From assembly GCF_900111965.1 (NCBI RefSeq), contig NZ_FOJT01000005.1, forward strand, positions 186,001-250,000: DNA of 64,000 nucleotides. Reading direction: 5' to 3'. Positions 43,081-51,810 of this stretch are shown here, in pieces (within the stretch, counting starts at the first letter, position 1; each line of letters opens with the position of its first letter). Position numbers and translations under genes: made by a program. This stretch comes from Flavobacterium swingsii. Lineage in GTDB: Bacteria; Bacteroidota; Bacteroidia; Flavobacteriales; Flavobacteriaceae. The notes under the pieces are model-generated. The model did no database searches, had not been told where the DNA came from, and was given only the letters and a program-made list of their open reading frames with translations.

Positions 43081-43830
43081 ATGAAAAAAAAATTACTATT
43101 AATTTTAGGAATGACAATTGGATTTACTTCAATTTCGATAGCACAGTTTACAACAGGAGTTGTTACTTTAACTGGGACAAGAACTTTACGAATAGATACA
43201 AGTCCTACGATAGCTACGATGACAATAACAGGTTCAGACACTTCATGGTTAGGAATTGGTTTTGGCGGAAGTACAATGTCAACCGTTAGTGATATGTTTA
43301 TATGGAACGACACAGCAGATAGGGACTTTACTCCCTCAGGTATGCAATCACAACCATCACCTGATGCAGGGCAAAGTTGGACAATTGTTAGCGACAATGC
43401 TTCAGGAGGCACTAGGACTGTTGTTGCCACTAGACCTTTAGTTTCTTCGGGAGATTTTACTTTTGTGAATAATACTTCAAACATAAATATAATTTACAAT
43501 GAAGGTCTTTCTGAAACTTTAGCTTATCATGGCGCTTTTAGTGAGCGTGGTTCACGAATATTAACTAGAACTGCTTTAGGCCTCGAAGAATTTTCTCTAA
43601 ATGCAACCCAAATTTATCCAAATCCTTCAAATGGAAATTTTATGGTAAAAACTAAAACAGGATTGGACAAAATAAATGTGTATTCGCAAGTTGGTGCTTT
43701 TGTAAAAACAATTATGGTAAATAATTTAAATGTTGTTGAGGTTAGTATTAAAGATTTACCTCCAGGAGTTTATTTACTAGAATTATTAAATACAAGTGAC
43801 AAATCTTGGAAAAAAATTATTGTAAATTAA
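43081..43830 (+). CDS. DOMON-like domain protein with T9SS sorting signal
   Basis: A 249-residue secreted protein. Signal peptide to about residue 21. Residues 28-155 look like a DOMON domain (ITGSDTSWLGIGFGG, VSDMFIWND, TRPLVSSGDFTF), a beta-sandwich that binds haem or sugars in extracellular redox proteins. The end (about 170-249) is a type A T9SS C-terminal domain: QIYPNPSNGNFMV, INVYSQVGAFVKT, DLPPGVYLLEL. It is thus exported through the type 9 system. Start is one base after the ankyrin stop. DOMON assignment is by pattern. Confidence 0.82.
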   Translation: MKKKLLLILGMTIGFTSISIAQFTTGVVTLTGTRTLRIDTSPTIATMTITGSDTSWLGIGFGGSTMSTVSDMFIWNDTADRDFTPSGMQSQPSPDAGQSWTIVSDNASGGTRTVVATRPLVSSGDFTFVNNTSNINIIYNEGLSETLAYHGAFSERGSRILTRTALGLEEFSLNATQIYPNPSNGNFMVKTKTGLDKINVYSQVGAFVKTIMVNNLNVVEVSIKDLPPGVYLLELLNTSDKSWKKIIVN

Positions 43831-43841
43831 GAAATATATTT

Positions 43842-44684
43842 ATGAAATACCTCCTTTTATTAACACTACTTACTTTTTCACAGATAATTTTTGCGCAAGA
43901 CGATTTACTTTCACAAATAGACTCAACAGAAACGAATCAGAAAGTGATATCAGCATTTAAAGCAATGAAAATCGTGAATCTCGAATCTACAAAGCTAACT
44001 TCAAAAGGAGAATTGTATTTAGTTATTGCCCATCGTTTTGCTTCGGTAAAAGACGGAATAGATGGCTTTTTTGGGTTAGATAATGCCGTTACACAAATTA
44101 AGTTTGTTTATGGGATTTCAGATAAATTTAATTTAGCAGCTGGAAGAAGCGAACAAGCGTATGATTTTTCGGCAAAATATTTATTAAAATCACAGGTTCA
44201 AGATGGTTTCCCGTTTACAATTGTTGGTTTCAATAGTTTAGGATTTAATAATTTGCTAAAAGAATCCATTTATCCTAAAATGAAGTTTAATAACAGAATG
44301 GTTTATGTAAATCAGTTACTAGTTTCAAGAAAATTTTCGGAGAAGTTATCGTTAGAATTTGCTCCAACTTATTTTCATGAAAATTTTGTTGTAGATGATT
44401 TTCAAGATAACAGTCAGTTTGCATTAGGTTTTGGTGGTCGATATAAATTGTCGAAACGTGTTTCTTTAAATATGGATTATGCGGCACATTTAAACAGAGT
44501 TTCAACATCAATATATAACAACCCGCTTTCGGTTGGTGTTGATATTGATACTGGTGGCCACGTTTTTCAGATGCATTTTACCAATTCGCAAGGAATGCAC
44601 GAGGCTGGATTTTTAGGAAATACAACTGGTGATTGGGGTAAAGGAGATGTTTTCTTTGGGTTTAATCTAGTACGAGTTTTTTAA
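43842..44684 (+). CDS. DUF5777 family beta-barrel protein
   Basis: About 280 residues, outer-membrane barrel of the DUF5777 family. Signal peptide MKYLLLLTLLTFSQIIFAQ from ATG 43842; the frame extends back to TTG 43806 inside the DOMON gene, but that would add a non-signal leader. The segments LYLVIAHRFASVKDGIDGFFGLDNA and FAAGRSEQAYD-like strands are typical (second one reads LAAGRSEQAYD). DUF5777 often occurs with YceI and cytochromes in Bacteroidota, as here. Ends overlapping the thioesterase gene by 4 bases. Confidence 0.85.
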   Translation: MKYLLLLTLLTFSQIIFAQDDLLSQIDSTETNQKVISAFKAMKIVNLESTKLTSKGELYLVIAHRFASVKDGIDGFFGLDNAVTQIKFVYGISDKFNLAAGRSEQAYDFSAKYLLKSQVQDGFPFTIVGFNSLGFNNLLKESIYPKMKFNNRMVYVNQLLVSRKFSEKLSLEFAPTYFHENFVVDDFQDNSQFALGFGGRYKLSKRVSLNMDYAAHLNRVSTSIYNNPLSVGVDIDTGGHVFQMHFTNSQGMHEAGFLGNTTGDWGKGDVFFGFNLVRVF

Positions 44685-45229
44685 GAAATAGCAACCTGAA
44701 CATTGTAATTATTCAAATTTGATAATGCTTCATCAGATTTAAAATCGAAAATTTCTTCGTGTTTTTGTTTCTCTTTTCTAACAGCAATCATTTTTATACA
44801 ATTATAAAAACGACGCACTTCATCAAGATTTGATAAAATGAGTCCTGGAACCAATGCGTTACTTCCATCAATATTTTTAGAAACCATTGTAAAATAACTA
44901 GAATTACAGTGTTTTACAACGCCAGTTCTAATATTTTCGGCTTCTACACGAATACCAATAATCATCGAGCTTTTTCCTACATAATTTACGCTGGCTTTCA
45001 TAGTTACTAATTCACCAACTTCAATAGGATTCAGAAAATCGACCGTATCTACCGAAGCAGTTACACAATAATTTCCTGAAAATTTAGATGCACAAGCAAA
45101 AGCAATTTGATCCAATAAAGACAAAATATAACCACCATGTATTTTGCCCGAAAAATTAGTGTGCGAAGGCAACATTAATTCCGAAATGGTAACTTTGGAT
45201 GCTTTTACGGTTTTAAAAACAGTATTCAT
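44681..45229 (-). CDS. Acyl-CoA thioesterase, hotdog fold
   Basis: A 182-residue YciA/BFIT-like thioesterase: ELMLPSHTNFSGKIHGGYIL with the family Asn-His-Gly and Asp in LSLLDQIAFACASKF, then TASVDTVDFLNPI. Members cut long-chain acyl-CoA in the cytoplasm. An extra 40-residue C-terminal tail (KMIAVRKEKQKHEEIFDFK) is present. 2 bases after the 122-residue membrane protein gene, same transcript as rmuC. Confidence 0.88.
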   Translation of the reverse strand: MNTVFKTVKASKVTISELMLPSHTNFSGKIHGGYILSLLDQIAFACASKFSGNYCVTASVDTVDFLNPIEVGELVTMKASVNYVGKSSMIIGIRVEAENIRTGVVKHCNSSYFTMVSKNIDGSNALVPGLILSNLDEVRRFYNCIKMIAVRKEKQKHEEIFDFKSDEALSNLNNYNVQVAIS

Positions 45230-45231
45230 AT

Positions 45232-45600
45232 TTATCTATTAAGATGTGGTGATTTTTCTTTTTGTACTTCGGTTACAAAATATTTTGTATCCCCCCACCA
45301 AGGAAAAGTTTTGTATCGTTCTATATAAGTCACTTTTACATACTGACCTTGCATATTCTTCATTGCTTCAATTACTTTGGTATCTTTATCTAATACCGAA
45401 AAAGTAAAAATTTTAGCACCTGAAATCCCTTGACTCAATTCGCCTTCATAGGTTTTAAAAATCATTCCTTTACTGCTTATTTTTATTAATTCGCCAGAAC
45501 GAACACCTTCGCTGTAAGTTGCATAATATAAAAAAGTGAAGTAACCAGTAATTCCTAAAATAATGGTTGTAATTAAGATAAAGAAAATTTTTCGTAACAT
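45232..45600 (-). CDS. Small membrane-anchored conserved protein
   Basis: A 122-residue protein: one N-terminal transmembrane helix (4-27), then a small beta domain with SEGVRSGELIKISSKGMIFKTYEGEL split over two strands and GQYVKVTYIERYKTFPWW. I recall close relatives labelled 6-phosphogluconate dehydrogenase in some genomes; nothing here supports that (no Rossmann fold, too short). Function unknown. It lies between rmuC and the thioesterase. Confidence 0.75.
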   Translation of the reverse strand: MLRKIFFILITTIILGITGYFTFLYYATYSEGVRSGELIKISSKGMIFKTYEGELSQGISGAKIFTFSVLDKDTKVIEAMKNMQGQYVKVTYIERYKTFPWWGDTKYFVTEVQKEKSPHLNR

Positions 45601-45606
45601 AATATT

Positions 45607-46956
45607 TTAGTTTAAAAGATTGTTTTCGTTTGTTTCGGCTCTATTTATAATATTTTCGGGTAAGGCTTTTTTTGCTTTTGCACCCATTTTTTTCAATTTT
45701 TCGACACTTGTAATTAAGTTTCCTTTTCCTTCTACTAGTTTATTCATAGCGCCAGAATATTCGACTTTGCTTTCGTCAATTTTCTTTCCAATTTTTATTA
45801 AATCGGAGACAAAACCTTCAAATTTATCATACAAAGCACCAGCTTGACGTGCAATTTCTAATGCGTTTTCTTGTTGTTTTTGATTTGCCCACATACTGTC
45901 AATAGTACGCAATGTAGCTAATAATGTTGATGGTGTAACAATCACAATATTTTTCTCGAAAGCTTTATTATACAAAGTAGTGTCTTCGTTTAGTGCCAAT
46001 GCAAAAGCAGGTTCCATTGGGATAAATAAAAGCACAAAATCGGGGCTTTCTATCTGATATAAATCTTGGTAATTCTTGTCGCCCAATTGCTCTACATGAC
46101 GTTTTATAGCTTGTACATGTTCTTTTAGATGTTGCGATTTTAAATCCTCATCGTCTTCATTTATATAACGTTCGTAAGCGGTTAAAGTCACTTTCGAATC
46201 GACAATCATCTTTTTACCATCAGGTAAATTAATCACCACATCTGGAAAAACTCGATTACCTTCAGTCGTTGTAAAACTTTGTTGTACCTCGTATTCGCGG
46301 CCTTTTTCTAATCCTGATTTTTCTAGTACACGTTCCAACACTAATTCGCCCCAATTCCCTTGCATTTTGCTATCACCTTTTAATGCTTTGGTAAGGTTTA
46401 ATGTTTCCTTGCTCATTTGCGCATTCATTTCGCTTAACCCCAATATTTGCTGACGTAAAGCTGCATGATAGTCGATGCTTTCTTTGTGTGTATCTTCTAC
46501 TTTTTTCTCAAAATGAAGAATTTTGTCTTGTAATGGCGAAAGAATATTTTTCATATTCTCCTTATTTTGCTCGGTAAATTTATTTGTTTTTTCTTCTAGG
46601 ATTTTATTGGCAAGATTCTCAAACTCTTTGGTAAATTTTTCTTGTAATTGCTCGACTTCTTGTTTCTGATCTCTATTTTTTTCTAAAAGAGAATCGAAAT
46701 CGGCTTCTTTTTTTGCTAGTTGAATATTTGCAACTTCTTTTTCGGTGCGAATTTGTTCTTTTTCGGTATTAATTTGAAGCAAATTTTTCTCGAAAGAAAT
46801 CTTCTCAATTTGAGATTGTTCTTTTAATGCATTTAATTTTTCTTCTAAAATATTTTTTTCTGATTGAGATTTTGCCGAAAAAATAATTTTACCAATAAAA
46901 ATTCCAATAGCAAATGCAACAATAAAAATGGATAAGAAAATAAACAAATCTGTCAT
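45607..46956 (-). CDS. rmuC: DNA recombination protein RmuC
   Basis: A 449-residue protein: N-terminal membrane helix (4-24), long coiled coil to about residue 190, then the RmuC nuclease-like domain: MQGNWGELVLERVLEKSGL, VFPDVVINLPDGKKMIVDSKVTL with the PD-(D/E)XK-type DxK and ATPSTLLATLRTID-like segment (VTPSTLLATLRTI). It limits inversion at short inverted repeats in E. coli. Starts the three-gene minus-strand run rmuC, small membrane protein, thioesterase. Confidence 0.92.
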   Translation of the reverse strand: MTDLFIFLSIFIVAFAIGIFIGKIIFSAKSQSEKNILEEKLNALKEQSQIEKISFEKNLLQINTEKEQIRTEKEVANIQLAKKEADFDSLLEKNRDQKQEVEQLQEKFTKEFENLANKILEEKTNKFTEQNKENMKNILSPLQDKILHFEKKVEDTHKESIDYHAALRQQILGLSEMNAQMSKETLNLTKALKGDSKMQGNWGELVLERVLEKSGLEKGREYEVQQSFTTTEGNRVFPDVVINLPDGKKMIVDSKVTLTAYERYINEDDEDLKSQHLKEHVQAIKRHVEQLGDKNYQDLYQIESPDFVLLFIPMEPAFALALNEDTTLYNKAFEKNIVIVTPSTLLATLRTIDSMWANQKQQENALEIARQAGALYDKFEGFVSDLIKIGKKIDESKVEYSGAMNKLVEGKGNLITSVEKLKKMGAKAKKALPENIINRAETNENNLLN

Positions 46957-47036
46957 AAAAATACTTTTTGTAAGTTTGTAAAATTAAACAAAAGTTTTCG
47001 AGTTTTAGGTTCAATATTTAACATAATTTCAAATAG

Positions 47037-47687
47037 ATGGAAAAGCAATCTCAAAATTCTAACACTGTTTTTTTAGCTGTAATTTCTTTAGCTAGCTGGT
47101 TAGCTGTTTTACTACAATTATACCTAATAATTGTAAATCGAGTTGCTTCTATTCTAGAAACAATTGTTCGGTTTTTTAGTTTTTTCACAATACAATCTAA
47201 TATTTTGGTAGCAATTTGCTTTACGGTTCTTTGGTTTAAACCAAAAAATAAATTGGAATTATTTTTTTTAGATAATAAAAGTCTAACAGCAATTACAATG
47301 TATATAACAATTGTAGGGATAGTTTACAATTTAATTTTAAGATTTTTATGGATGCCAACTGGAATGCAAAGAATTACCGATGAAATTTTGCATCTAGTTA
47401 TTCCTATTTTAGTTTTGATATATTGGTTTCAATTTGTTTCTAAAAAATCTTTAGAATATAAGAATGTTTTTCCTTGGCTACTATTTCCTTTCCTATACTT
47501 AATATACACTTTGGTTCGTGGATATTTTTCTGATTTTTACCCATATCCATTTTTAAATGTATCAGTTTTAGGATATACTCCCGTTTTTGTAAATTCATTT
47601 TATATGTTAATTGCTTTTCTTAGTGTTGGATTTTTATTAATATTTAGTAGTAAATTATTAAGTAAAAGAAGCCCGAAAAAAAATTAA
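47037..47687 (+). CDS. Pr6Pr family membrane protein
   Basis: A 216-residue integral membrane protein with six hydrophobic segments. FFSFFTIQSNILVAICF and FLWMPTGMQRITDEILHLVIP (one base short of the full conserved block) match the Pr6Pr (FAR-17a/AIG1-like) family; TDEILH carries conserved acidic and His residues near 115. Relatives in eukaryotes hydrolyse fatty-acid esters; the bacterial role is unknown. The next gene begins 2 bases after its stop. Confidence 0.85.
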   Translation: MEKQSQNSNTVFLAVISLASWLAVLLQLYLIIVNRVASILETIVRFFSFFTIQSNILVAICFTVLWFKPKNKLELFFLDNKSLTAITMYITIVGIVYNLILRFLWMPTGMQRITDEILHLVIPILVLIYWFQFVSKKSLEYKNVFPWLLFPFLYLIYTLVRGYFSDFYPYPFLNVSVLGYTPVFVNSFYMLIAFLSVGFLLIFSSKLLSKRSPKKN

Positions 47688-47688
47688 T

Positions 47689-48282
47689 ATGCATCGACAT
47701 TTTATCATTCACAAACCTTACGGATATTTATCTCAGTTTAAATACGAATTAAAACGCAAGAAAAAACTTTTAGGAGAATTACATGATTTTCCTGAAGGAA
47801 TTATGGCTATTGGTCGGTTAGATGAAGATTCGGAAGGCTTACTTTTATTGACAACCGATGGAAAAATGAGCGAAATAGTTCGTAGTAAAAAAGTCGAAAA
47901 AGAATATTATGTGCAAGTTGATGGCATTATTACGGAGGAAGCTATCGAAAAATTGCAAAACGGAGTAGAAATAGGTTTCGATGGTACAAAATATATGACC
48001 AAACCTTGTAAAGCTTTTATTGTAAATGAAGTTCCTAATTTTGGCGAACGAGGTAAGAAAATTCGTGATGAACGTCATGGGCCAACTTCTTGGGCTTCGA
48101 TTGTTGTAACCGAAGGGAAATTTAGACAAGTAAGAAAAATGACTGCAGCAGTCGGATTTCCTACATTGCGATTGGTAAGAGTTCGTATAGGGAATGTGCA
48201 TTTGAACAATTTGCAAGCAGGAGAAGTTTTAGAAACAAGCGATTTTTCAAAAATCAAAGACAATATCAAAACCAATAATTAA
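47689..48282 (+). CDS. Pseudouridine synthase, RsuA/RluE type
   Basis: A 197-residue synthase lacking an S4 domain. HFIIHKPYGYLSQF starts the catalytic fold; the catalytic Asp is D45 in GRLDEDSEGLLLLT; a segment KFRQVRKMTAAVGFPTLRLVR follows. By size and motif it is like RluE, which modifies U2457 of 23S rRNA in E. coli; the target is inferred. The stop overlaps the TrmL start (TAATG). Confidence 0.9.
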   Translation: MHRHFIIHKPYGYLSQFKYELKRKKKLLGELHDFPEGIMAIGRLDEDSEGLLLLTTDGKMSEIVRSKKVEKEYYVQVDGIITEEAIEKLQNGVEIGFDGTKYMTKPCKAFIVNEVPNFGERGKKIRDERHGPTSWASIVVTEGKFRQVRKMTAAVGFPTLRLVRVRIGNVHLNNLQAGEVLETSDFSKIKDNIKTNN

Positions 48283-48734
48283 TGTTAAACATTGTACTAG
48301 TAGAGCCAGAAATCCCCAACAATACAGGGAATATAGGGCGTTTGTGTGTAGGAACAGGAAATCGTTTACACCTTATTCATCCGTTTGGTTTTGAGATTAA
48401 TGACAAAAATCTAAAACGTTCTGGATTGGATTATTGGGTTCATTTAGATTGGAATCAATATCAAAATTTGCAAGAATGGATAGACCAAATCCCAGATAAA
48501 TCGAGAGTTTTTCTCCTATCTTCTCATGCCCAAAAATCGTATTATGAAGCGGATTTTCAAGAAGGAGATTGGTTGGTTTTTGGTAAAGAAAGTAAAGGAT
48601 TAAGCCAAGAAATTCTGAATTTATTCGAAAATCATCTTACAATTCCTATGTCTGACAAGATTAGAAGTTATAATATTGCGAATTCGGTAGCATTTGTAGT
48701 AGGAGAGGCGAGAAGACAGATTAATTTTAAGTAA
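48282..48734 (+). CDS. trmL: tRNA (cytidine/uridine-34-2'-O)-methyltransferase TrmL
   Basis: A 150-residue SPOUT methyltransferase: LVEPEIPNNTGNIGRLC, GKESKGLSQEIL and IPMSDKIRSYNIANSVAFVV form the trefoil knot with the SAM site. It methylates the wobble ribose of Leu tRNAs. Short length is normal for TrmL (minimal SPOUT domain). Cotranscribed with the pseudouridine synthase and, 4 bases later, a membrane protein gene. Confidence 0.93.
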   Translation: MLNIVLVEPEIPNNTGNIGRLCVGTGNRLHLIHPFGFEINDKNLKRSGLDYWVHLDWNQYQNLQEWIDQIPDKSRVFLLSSHAQKSYYEADFQEGDWLVFGKESKGLSQEILNLFENHLTIPMSDKIRSYNIANSVAFVVGEARRQINFK

Positions 48735-48738
48735 AAAT

Positions 48739-49590
48739 ATGAAAGTTTTAATTAGTGTTGAAAAAGCGATTAATAGAGGTTTATTAATGATTCATATTCC
48801 AATATTAATGATTTTTTTGACTACAGTTTTTCTGCTTTCTTATTTAATTTTAAATAACTATGTAGAACCTTGGTTTACTCCTTTTGGATTGATTTTCGGA
48901 ATTCTATTTCTATTAATTTATAGAAATTTTGCTATCACAAAATGGAGGATTTGGGCATACGAGAATGTAAGGAATATTAATGAATTGAAACAAAAAGCAA
49001 GATTACATAAATTAATTGGCAGAGATGGAAATTTTTTTGAACGTATTGAGATAAGAAGTCAATATCAGAATGAAAAATTAAAAATTTTAGAAAAAAGAAT
49101 TAATGTAAAAGATATTTTCAGAGATGATATTTCTGTTCCTAAAGAAACTAAGATATTTTATGCTAAACATTTAGGAATAGGAGGTTTGTTTGTAGGTATG
49201 TTTTTTTTAGCAACTGGTTTTTATTTGTTATTTGGAAAAGAAAAGTCAATATTTGGTTTATTACCTATTATAGGCTCAATTTTTCCTTTTAAAAAAGGCA
49301 TCAAAATAATTAGAGATAAAAATTATCAAATTTTAATAAATTCGGAAGGAATAAAATTAAAAAATGAGGAATTAATTTCTTGGAAATATATCCAAGAGGC
49401 GAATATGGATTTTGATCCTAATTTTAACCATCATGGATCTCATATTCAGCACTATTTCAGTTTTGTTGTAAACGGGAATGTTGTAAACGTTCCAATAAAT
49501 GAGTTGAATGTTAATCATATTAGATTAAAACATTTACTCCAAGTTTACCGAGTTCGTTATGAAAAGGAAAATAAAGTTAGGTCTATTTAA
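48739..49590 (+). CDS. Membrane protein with PH-like C-terminal domain
   Basis: A 283-residue protein: two membrane helices at about 16-37 and 43-61, a charged soluble loop (WRIWAYENVRNINELKQKAR), two further hydrophobic segments at about 152-185, and a C-terminal beta domain (QILINSEGIKLKNEELISW, FSFVVNGNVVNVPIN) like bacterial PH/STM3941-type domains. No known function. Ends 8 bases into the convergent dienelactone hydrolase gene. Confidence 0.7.
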   Translation: MKVLISVEKAINRGLLMIHIPILMIFLTTVFLLSYLILNNYVEPWFTPFGLIFGILFLLIYRNFAITKWRIWAYENVRNINELKQKARLHKLIGRDGNFFERIEIRSQYQNEKLKILEKRINVKDIFRDDISVPKETKIFYAKHLGIGGLFVGMFFLATGFYLLFGKEKSIFGLLPIIGSIFPFKKGIKIIRDKNYQILINSEGIKLKNEELISWKYIQEANMDFDPNFNHHGSHIQHYFSFVVNGNVVNVPINELNVNHIRLKHLLQVYRVRYEKENKVRSI

Positions 49591-50341
49591 AAATCTCATC
49601 AAAAAAATCTAACATCGCACGCCAAGAACGTTTGTCTGCTTTTTCGTTATAAGCCACACCAGTACTTTTGTTATTTCCAGCGTCTTTGTGGGTAAAAGCA
49701 TGAACAGCATCAGCATAATAAACCATTTGCCAATCGGCTTTTGCAGTGCGCATTTCGTCTTGAAAAGCTTTTATTTCTGCATCCGATTCGAAAAAATCAT
49801 CAGCACCATGAAGTACTAAAACTTTAGGATTAATAGTTTCGATTTTCCTTGAAGCATCTCTGCTTAAACCACCATGAAAAGAGACTACACCATTAACTTT
49901 AAAATTAGTTCGAGCAGCTTCTAATACTCCAGTTCCACCAAAGCAGTATCCAATAACTGCGATTTTATCAGGATTTGCACCAGCTTTTATCAATTGGTCT
50001 AAAGCTAATTGAATCCTTTTCTGATATTCTAAATAATTGGTTTTAAAATAACCTGCCAGTTGACCTGCTTCTTTTGAGTTTGTTGGTCTTTTACCATAAA
50101 TGTCAGCAACAAAAGTTATGTATCCTAATTTTGCTAATTCAGCAGCATTGGTTTTTGCGTTGGTTTCAATTCCCATCCAAGCTGGTAAAACCAAAACTCC
50201 AGCTTTATTTTTTAAAACTTTCTTAGGTTGCGCTAACTGTCCTTCTAATTTTTGATTTCCATCAGTGTAAGAAACAGATTTTAATTGTGCTTGAGAAGAG
50301 ATAACTGTTATGAAGGATAAAATAAGAAATAAGTTTTTCAT
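49583..50341 (-). CDS. Exported dienelactone hydrolase family protein
   Basis: A 252-residue alpha/beta hydrolase with signal peptide (to about residue 18, SSQAQ). The nucleophile is Cys in GYCFGG near residue 127, as in dienelactone hydrolases; LVLHGADDFF carries the Asp and DAVHAFTHKDAG the His. Being periplasmic, it is unlikely to act in chloroaromatic breakdown; substrate unknown. Last of the nine-gene minus-strand run. Confidence 0.9.
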   Translation of the reverse strand: MKNLFLILSFITVISSQAQLKSVSYTDGNQKLEGQLAQPKKVLKNKAGVLVLPAWMGIETNAKTNAAELAKLGYITFVADIYGKRPTNSKEAGQLAGYFKTNYLEYQKRIQLALDQLIKAGANPDKIAVIGYCFGGTGVLEAARTNFKVNGVVSFHGGLSRDASRKIETINPKVLVLHGADDFFESDAEIKAFQDEMRTAKADWQMVYYADAVHAFTHKDAGNNKSTGVAYNEKADKRSWRAMLDFFDEIFK

Positions 50342-50409
50342 TTTAAAAAGGTTTTAATTTTTATAAAATTACAATTATTTATAATGAACAGATGTGAAAT
50401 AAATCTTAA

Positions 50410-51192
50410 TTATTTAAAAATAAATTTCCCTTTTTGGTCATCAAAAACAATATTTTCGTCTTTAAATAAGGTATTAAAAATCCCTTTGCCAATCAAATTG
50501 CATGGTTCGTCTTGTACAACTATTTCACTTGTCATAACCACCATTTCATCACTCAATTGAATTGCTAAATCGATATCATGAGTCGAAAAAAGGATGCATT
50601 TCCCAGTTTCGTGTGTGAGTTTTTTCAGGAGTTTGAATAACGAAACTTTGTGTAATAAATCTAAATGAGTAGTTGGTTCGTCAAGAATAATAAGTGGCGT
50701 ATCTTGGGCTAAAGCTCTTGCTACTAATACTTTTTGTAATTGACCATCGCTAATTTCGAAATGTTTTTTATCTGACAAATGCTCGATATTTGTGAGTTGT
50801 ATGGCTTCGGTTATTTTTTGAATATCAACATCAGAAAGTTTCCCAATCCAGTTAGTATATGGTTGTCTTCCGAGTGCAACTAATTCGTAAACGGTCAAAT
50901 TGCTGGGAGGCAATTTTTCGGTAAGAACCACACTTAAATTTTGAGCTAATGTCTGGTTGTCATAACTTTCAATCGATTTGTCATTTAAAAAAACATCGCC
51001 AGAAATAGGTTTCTGAATTCCGGTTAATGTTCGTAATAATGTCGATTTTCCTATTCCGTTAGCGCCAATTAACGTAATGAGTTTTCCTTCCTGAAAATTT
51101 AAGTTAAGATTTTGAGTAATAGTAATCGTCTCGTTCTTGGTTTTGTAACCAATACTTAAATTTGAAGTAGAAAGGATATTTTTATTAGTCAT
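50410..51192 (-). CDS. ABC transporter ATP-binding protein, FecE/BtuD-like, orphan
   Basis: A 260-residue ATPase. Walker A GANGIGKST near residue 38, signature EISDGQLQKVLVARALAQ (ISDGQ instead of LSGGQ), Walker B LIILDEPTTHLD, H-loop FSTHD. Closest in style to the iron-siderophore/haem/B12 importers. No permease or binding-protein gene is nearby, so the rest of the transporter must be elsewhere. Its start overlaps the PaiB-like stop by 8 bases. Confidence 0.88.
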   Translation of the reverse strand: MTNKNILSTSNLSIGYKTKNETITITQNLNLNFQEGKLITLIGANGIGKSTLLRTLTGIQKPISGDVFLNDKSIESYDNQTLAQNLSVVLTEKLPPSNLTVYELVALGRQPYTNWIGKLSDVDIQKITEAIQLTNIEHLSDKKHFEISDGQLQKVLVARALAQDTPLIILDEPTTHLDLLHKVSLFKLLKKLTHETGKCILFSTHDIDLAIQLSDEMVVMTSEIVVQDEPCNLIGKGIFNTLFKDENIVFDDQKGKFIFK

Positions 51193-51808
51193 GATGTGTT
51201 TTATTCTTCGCCATTTCTTGCGCTATTTGACAAGCATTATAATCTTCGGTTTTTTCTAATTCAGAAATGATGTTTTGGTAATTTTTTTCATCTCGATTTT
51301 GAGATATTTTTTTAACTGCTTCTATCGAAGTGATTTCGATTTGAAAAGCTACAATTCCTCTTGCTTGTCGCATCGTTTTTTCTGATAAATTTTCAATTCT
51401 AATTGGGTTTTCAGAATTAGCTTCGTACTTATCGACTAATTTTTTTAATGAAAATAGGGTTTCTTCATAATTTAAAACTTTCACTTTCCCGTAAACGTGA
51501 ACTGCAATATAATTCCAAGTGGGAACATTTTCGTGATCATACCAAGACGGAGAAATATAGGAATTTGGGCCTGAGAAAATGGCTAAAACTCTGTCGTCGT
51601 TTTCAAAAGTTTTCCATTGCGGATTTTCTTTAGAAATATGTCCTTCTAGAAATTGTTTTCCATCTTCTTTCAATTCAAATTCTAATGGAATATGAGTTGC
51701 TAGAATATTTCCGCTATTTTGATTTATCAAAATTCCGAAACTATTTTTTTGAAGAAAATTGATTACTTCTTCTTGGTTCTCGTTTTTATAAATATCTGGA
51801 ATGTACAT
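51185..51808 (-). CDS. PaiB-type FMN-binding protein
   Basis: A 207-residue flavin-binding split-barrel protein of the PaiB (FMN-binding transcriptional regulator) family: MYIPDIYKNENQEEVINFL, HIPLEFE, GPNSYISPSWYDHENVPTWNY (one short block) and the C-terminal QARGIVAFQIEI. PaiB affects protease and sporulation genes in Bacillus, but no DNA-binding motif is evident here, so regulatory function is uncertain. 2 bases after murB. Confidence 0.87.
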   Translation of the reverse strand: MYIPDIYKNENQEEVINFLQKNSFGILINQNSGNILATHIPLEFELKEDGKQFLEGHISKENPQWKTFENDDRVLAIFSGPNSYISPSWYDHENVPTWNYIAVHVYGKVKVLNYEETLFSLKKLVDKYEANSENPIRIENLSEKTMRQARGIVAFQIEITSIEAVKKISQNRDEKNYQNIISELEKTEDYNACQIAQEMAKNKTHHD

Positions 51809-51810
51809 AA

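Noticed and set aside
43806-43841. Longer start for the DUF5777 gene
   Set aside because: It would add 12 residues ahead of a clear signal peptide and lies inside the DOMON gene.
45232-45600. 6-phosphogluconate dehydrogenase
   Set aside because: Label I recall from related entries, but the protein is 122 residues with a membrane helix and no NADP-binding fold.
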